A DNA stretch of 59,970 nt from Moraxella pluranimalium (GTDB lineage: Bacteria; Pseudomonadota; Gammaproteobacteria; Pseudomonadales; Moraxellaceae). The stretch lies in assembly GCF_002014825.1 (NCBI RefSeq), contig NZ_MUYU01000009.1, forward strand, positions 174,908-234,877, read 5' to 3'. Below are positions 56,428-59,970 of the stretch, in pieces. Below the pieces are notes generated by a model. That model saw nothing but the letters and a program-made list of their open reading frames with translations. It was not told where the DNA came from and ran no database searches. A program made the translations under genes and the position numbers. Position 1 is the first letter of the stretch. Each line of letters starts with the position of its first letter.

Positions 56428-58477
56428 TGCTGATTTCCTGATTGAGTAGGTCAATCATATCTTTGCCATGTTTCTCAATTTCTTCTTTACCCCAGTTTTT
56501 GTAAGTCATCATCAGCATTTGTTTGATGCTAACCGATCGATGCGTGAATTTAAGATAATCCTGCTTTTTATTGTACGGCATTCGATTGCTTAATGATGAG
56601 TTTTGACTGTGTGTAATGAGACACAAATTACCAAAATGATCAACATCTTTGTCCGCTAATTTTGGGTTGATATCGGATGGATTCTGCGGGTAATAATGCT
56701 CCACCGAATTTCTGGCAGTAAATTTAAAATTCTTTATAAAATTCTTTTTTGACCCATCTTCACCTTTTAATATTTTGACAAAATCACCATCAATTTCGTT
56801 GTTTTTATTTAAAAGAACTTCAATTTCAGTATTTTCAATGACAATTTTTCTCCATAATATATAATCCAAGCGATTAAAAATAAAATTCTCTACAGCGGTG
56901 CCTCTATTAAGAAAACCAGAACCATCTCTGTCGATTTCTTTTTCTTTTGATTCATTACTATCAATTTTTGATTCATTACTATCAATAATGTCAAAATACT
57001 CATTGCCTTTGCCATTATTATAAAACCGATTAAAATAAAACCGATCGCACAGCTTTTCCAAGAAGTTGATATGCTTATCGGCAGACAGTCTTGGCGCACA
57101 GCCCTTTTCTTGATGGTTTTCAAGCTCGCTTTTATATTTGTCATTGAGCCATTTGAGATAACCAAACAGCCAGTATTTATAGTTTTTGGCAGGGAATGAA
57201 TAATGGAACATGGTTTGCAGCATTTTAATCTGCTTGTTCTCAGCTTCACCAAAGACATTGGCATCATTGTTTGAGTTATTATTATCGGACTTTTTAAATT
57301 GATAGATACGCCAATCAGCGTTATCATCGGACCCGTCATGTTTAATCACATGGCGATCAAACAGCACTCGCACAGCTAATAAATGCACCGCAAATGCTTT
57401 AATCTCCTTGGCATCATCAAACAAACCCGACTGCTCAAACTGCTCAATCAGATTGCCATCATCCAAGCGATGAATGTCATCTTTGATTTTATCTTTGTCT
57501 TTATCCTTGTCTTTTAAAAATAAATACAACACCTGCGCCAAAAAGTTCGGAAAATCAATGATGGAAGTAAAGCGCTCTTTTTTATTATCCGCCGACTCCT
57601 TAGTGCTGGCGATATCATTAGATGAATTCAAAATGCCCTCCAAGGTTTTGGGGTTATCATCGTCTGTTTTGGGCTTTTGAACATTTGGAAAGCTTTCTTT
57701 AATTTTTTTAAAATTCTTATAAAGCTTAAAATATTCGCCTTTATGCTCATTATTCACATCATCCCCAAATAATGCTTGCTGTTCATCACTAGAAAATGAC
57801 GACACCGCATAACGACTCATGTCCGAACACGCATTCCAGATGGCAGAAAATACCGCCTGATCATCTTTATCATTAGATAATTTACTCATCAATTTGGCCT
57901 TGATGACTTCGTGGTGCTCCAGCTGTTCGCCACGATTGTTCATGCGCTCAAAATATTGATTTAAATCCGTATTTTCTGGAATTTCGGTGCGAATGATTTG
58001 CACTTTGGTTAATAATTTTTTCAAAAATGCTTGCTGATCAGCATCACCACCAAATAGCTTCTTGCTGCCTGATTTTAGATAATGATAAGTCGCGGCAATT
58101 TGACTGTCATTTGTATCAGTCAGTTCACCGTTTTGCTTTATGGTGCTTAATTCATTCGTTGACGTCTCACGATGTTCAAAAGACAGATTTAAGTTAAACT
58201 TATGCTCAAGCACAGATAATAGCAAAAATAGCGTGGTTAATCGCTGCTGTCCGTCAATCACTTCAAAAGCACCATCCGTACGCTTTTTAACCGTCAAACT
58301 GCCCAAATAATACTGACCCTGTGTATGACGATGGATGTCATCAATCAGCTGTCCAACTTCTGTATCCGTCCATGCATAGTTGCGCTGATAAATGGGGATG
58401 ATGTATTTGTCTTGGGCTTCAAACAGTTCTTTGATAGACAGTCGTGCAATGTCGTTTTTAGTTTGTGGCTTGGTCAT
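56420..58477 (-). CDS. DUF262-DUF1524 (HNH) protein, GmrSD-type nuclease candidate
   Basis: 685 aa. The N-terminal DUF262 (ParB/Srx-like) domain has IPIYQRNYAW and the IDGQQRLTTLF motif (DGQQR at 75-79). The C-terminal DUF1524 HNH domain has SVEHYYPQNP (H594 to P597) and FGNLCLITHSQNSSLSNR (N617, N626, N631). This architecture matches type IV modification-dependent enzymes of the GmrSD/BrxU group, where DGQQR hydrolyses NTPs and the HNH cuts modified phage DNA. The middle is acidic and variable, with a KDKDKDKDK run and a 21-bp tandem repeat (56947-56988) coding IDSNESK twice. Its ATG overlaps the upstream stop (ATGA). Defence is inferred. Confidence 0.88.
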   Translation of the reverse strand: MTKPQTKNDIARLSIKELFEAQDKYIIPIYQRNYAWTDTEVGQLIDDIHRHTQGQYYLGSLTVKKRTDGAFEVIDGQQRLTTLFLLLSVLEHKFNLNLSFEHRETSTNELSTIKQNGELTDTNDSQIAATYHYLKSGSKKLFGGDADQQAFLKKLLTKVQIIRTEIPENTDLNQYFERMNNRGEQLEHHEVIKAKLMSKLSNDKDDQAVFSAIWNACSDMSRYAVSSFSSDEQQALFGDDVNNEHKGEYFKLYKNFKKIKESFPNVQKPKTDDDNPKTLEGILNSSNDIASTKESADNKKERFTSIIDFPNFLAQVLYLFLKDKDKDKDKIKDDIHRLDDGNLIEQFEQSGLFDDAKEIKAFAVHLLAVRVLFDRHVIKHDGSDDNADWRIYQFKKSDNNNSNNDANVFGEAENKQIKMLQTMFHYSFPAKNYKYWLFGYLKWLNDKYKSELENHQEKGCAPRLSADKHINFLEKLCDRFYFNRFYNNGKGNEYFDIIDSNESKIDSNESKEKEIDRDGSGFLNRGTAVENFIFNRLDYILWRKIVIENTEIEVLLNKNNEIDGDFVKILKGEDGSKKNFIKNFKFTARNSVEHYYPQNPSDINPKLADKDVDHFGNLCLITHSQNSSLSNRMPYNKKQDYLKFTHRSVSIKQMLMMTYKNWGKEEIEKHGKDMIDLLNQEISTT

Positions 58478-59844
58478 GGGTTCTCTCCTGTGTCTGATTG
58501 GGTTTTGTCATCATAAAATCCCTCTAGCAGATCGTTTAGATAATTAACATTTTTACTAGCCGTCCTTTTTTCAGTTTTACCAATATTAAAGGATAAGAAC
58601 TGTTCAGGCTCGATGGCTTGTTGCAAGGCGACATATAAGCCATTAGCTTCCCAAAGATGATTTTCAACCGATGAAAAATAAATGCTTTTGTGATAAAAAC
58701 GCAAAAAATACGCCCATCTTGCGATTTTGACAACCGCCTTATCAAGCCTATAACCACCAAATTTGTCATAATATCTCATGACCATAATGACAAACAGCAT
58801 AAACACAAAGCCATCACCTTTATTGATCGTTGAATGTTGCTTTAAATGGCGAAACAGCCGTGTTTGTGTGTTTGGAATCACAATTTTTGGATGGTTATTA
58901 ACCAAGCCGCCGTCGGCAAATAAAGTCTCATACTGTGCTTTATAATGCTCTATATACTCAAAAAATTGCTCGCCATCCAAAATCACGCCATTCATTTGAA
59001 TTTCATGAGCATAGCGTTTGAATAACTTTAGGAAATTTTGCTGTTTTTGGCGGCTCAGTCCTTTAAAAATATCCACATCCTGCTTCTTAAAAAATTCAGC
59101 TGACATTTTCAGCTCCCAGCGGCGGTAGCGAAACAAAATATCATTAATGATGAGTTTGAGCCAGACAGGTTGATTTGGCGCATCAGCTTTCATAGTGGCA
59201 TTTCTTTCCCAAGTTTCCACCAGTCTATACACATCACAAACATCCCCCATCTCTCTAAGATGGTATGCTTTTAATAAATCATAAGCCTCTAGCGATTTGC
59301 CCCGAGAGTTTTGTGAATCAAAATACTGAAAAGCTTCGTCCAAATTATCCAAAACCACCACCGCAAAATCACAGCTGTGCAAGATATATGCTTTAAAATC
59401 AGCACGATATTTTTCATCACCTAATTCTTTTATATAGCTTTGCAAAAACTGATGATTTTTACGGATATTTACCATGCTTTGAGTATGGTTAAATTCTTGC
59501 TCTAAAAACTTATTATTAAAAGGATTTTCTTTATTATTTAGTACATACAACAGTAAAAATAAACTGGTTAGGCGTTGTTGACCATCCACAATATCGTACC
59601 TGCCAACATCTTTGTCGTCTTTATAGTAATGTAAAACAATCGTTCCTAGACGACATTTGGTATTATCATCAGCCTTATCATCAGCCTTGTCATCTTGTTT
59701 TTTAAAATACGAATGAATGTCATCAACCAGCTGTTTGACGTGCTTGGTTTGCCATTTATAGGGGCGTTGGTATTCTGGGATGGTAAGCGGTTTTTCAAAA
59801 ATTTTGCTCACTGTCTCAATAGTTACTTGTGCTGAATCACTCAT
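58474..59844 (-). CDS. DUF262 protein without HNH domain, partner of the DUF262-DUF1524 protein
   Basis: 456 aa. IPEYQRPYKW and IVDGQQRLTSLFLL (DGQQR at 87-91) show an intact DUF262 domain. The C-terminal 300 residues are helical, with no DUF1524 histidine motif. A low-complexity stretch near residues 50-60 comes from two 12-bp tandem units (59663-59686) coding DDKADDKA. An AAGGAG box precedes the ATG. It is translationally coupled to the nuclease gene (4-bp overlap), so the two proteins probably act as a pair, one possibly supplying the specificity or NTPase part. Confidence 0.87.
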   Translation of the reverse strand: MSDSAQVTIETVSKIFEKPLTIPEYQRPYKWQTKHVKQLVDDIHSYFKKQDDKADDKADDNTKCRLGTIVLHYYKDDKDVGRYDIVDGQQRLTSLFLLLYVLNNKENPFNNKFLEQEFNHTQSMVNIRKNHQFLQSYIKELGDEKYRADFKAYILHSCDFAVVVLDNLDEAFQYFDSQNSRGKSLEAYDLLKAYHLREMGDVCDVYRLVETWERNATMKADAPNQPVWLKLIINDILFRYRRWELKMSAEFFKKQDVDIFKGLSRQKQQNFLKLFKRYAHEIQMNGVILDGEQFFEYIEHYKAQYETLFADGGLVNNHPKIVIPNTQTRLFRHLKQHSTINKGDGFVFMLFVIMVMRYYDKFGGYRLDKAVVKIARWAYFLRFYHKSIYFSSVENHLWEANGLYVALQQAIEPEQFLSFNIGKTEKRTASKNVNYLNDLLEGFYDDKTQSDTGENP

Positions 59845-59872
59845 ACTTTTCTCCTTAATCCTATAGTACTGT

Positions 59873-59905
59873 TATTATACAATACTCATACGTCAATTTA
59901 TGTCG
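59873..59905. repeat. Direct repeat copy 2 flanking the DUF262 module
   Basis: Second copy of the 33-bp repeat, 28 bp upstream of the first DUF262 start. On the minus strand it contains TTGACG and TATAAT, but only 11 bp apart, so it is not a standard promoter as it stands. The rest of the window (59906-59970) holds nothing I can name. Confidence 0.88.
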
Positions 59906-59970
59906 CACCTACTTAATTCGTCAACAAATCACAACAACAAACCCCGCCCAAACTGAACCGCACCCCAAAA

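Noticed and set aside
6123..59970. Insertion sequences or prophage genes
   Set aside because: No transposase, integrase or phage structural gene is seen. The direct repeats near 56.4 and 59.9 kb are not linked to any transposase.

Overview
The window looks like the chromosome of a Moraxella-like gammaproteobacterium (Moraxellaceae). The basis is moderate GC (low-to-mid 40s by eye), Moraxella-style gene content (murU/amgK recycling, trpGDC-trpS-scpAB, a fused RlmKL, a small SurA) and a complete type I-C CRISPR-Cas locus whose repeat belongs to the usual I-C family. Species cannot be fixed from the sequence alone.

Layout. (1) 1-14.4 kb: a very long type I-C CRISPR array (92 full 32-bp repeats plus one cut by the window edge), its leader, and the intact minus-strand genes cas3, cas5c, cas8c, cas7, cas4, cas1 and cas2. 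(2) 14.4-34.8 kb: housekeeping genes (ilvE, glnE, tusDCE, an rhlB-hemW-trmL operon, cspA, aroQ, ttcA, rlmKL, mscS, lysO, an AEC transporter, mnmG). (3) 35.1-46.1 kb: tRNA-Val and tRNA-Asp, a periplasmic broad-specificity amino-acid racemase, bestrophin, a glycosyltransferase, the trp operon, scpAB, a sirtuin and rluB. (4) 46.1-54.9 kb: nrdA, murU/amgK, lptD and surA. (5) 55-59.9 kb: a minus-strand accessory cluster. It holds two translationally coupled DUF262 proteins (the second with a DUF1524 HNH nuclease), a PP2C phosphatase, and a small protein resembling the C-terminal part of FtsZ without its GTPase half.

Most notable observation. Between cas5 and cas3 lies a compact plus-strand unit: an extended -10 promoter, a single degenerate 32-nt CRISPR repeat, a pseudo-spacer and a strong hairpin terminator. 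The degenerate repeat keeps the repeat's 7-bp stem through compensatory changes and keeps the last 12 nt (the crRNA 5' handle) unchanged. The first 14 nt of the pseudo-spacer match, at 13 of 14 positions, the core promoter of the cas5-8-7-4-1-2 operon. The match lies directly beside a TTC PAM, and its one mismatch is at position 6, where Cascade flips out the base. This predicts an RNA guide that directs the type I-C Cascade to repress its own operon, as CreR guides do in I-B, I-E and V-A systems.

How the CRISPR parts fit together. cas3 is its own transcription unit ending at the bidirectional terminator. The effector and adaptation genes run from a consensus promoter that the pseudo-guide would cover. 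The long array would supply competing crRNAs, so promoter repression would track the amount of free Cascade.
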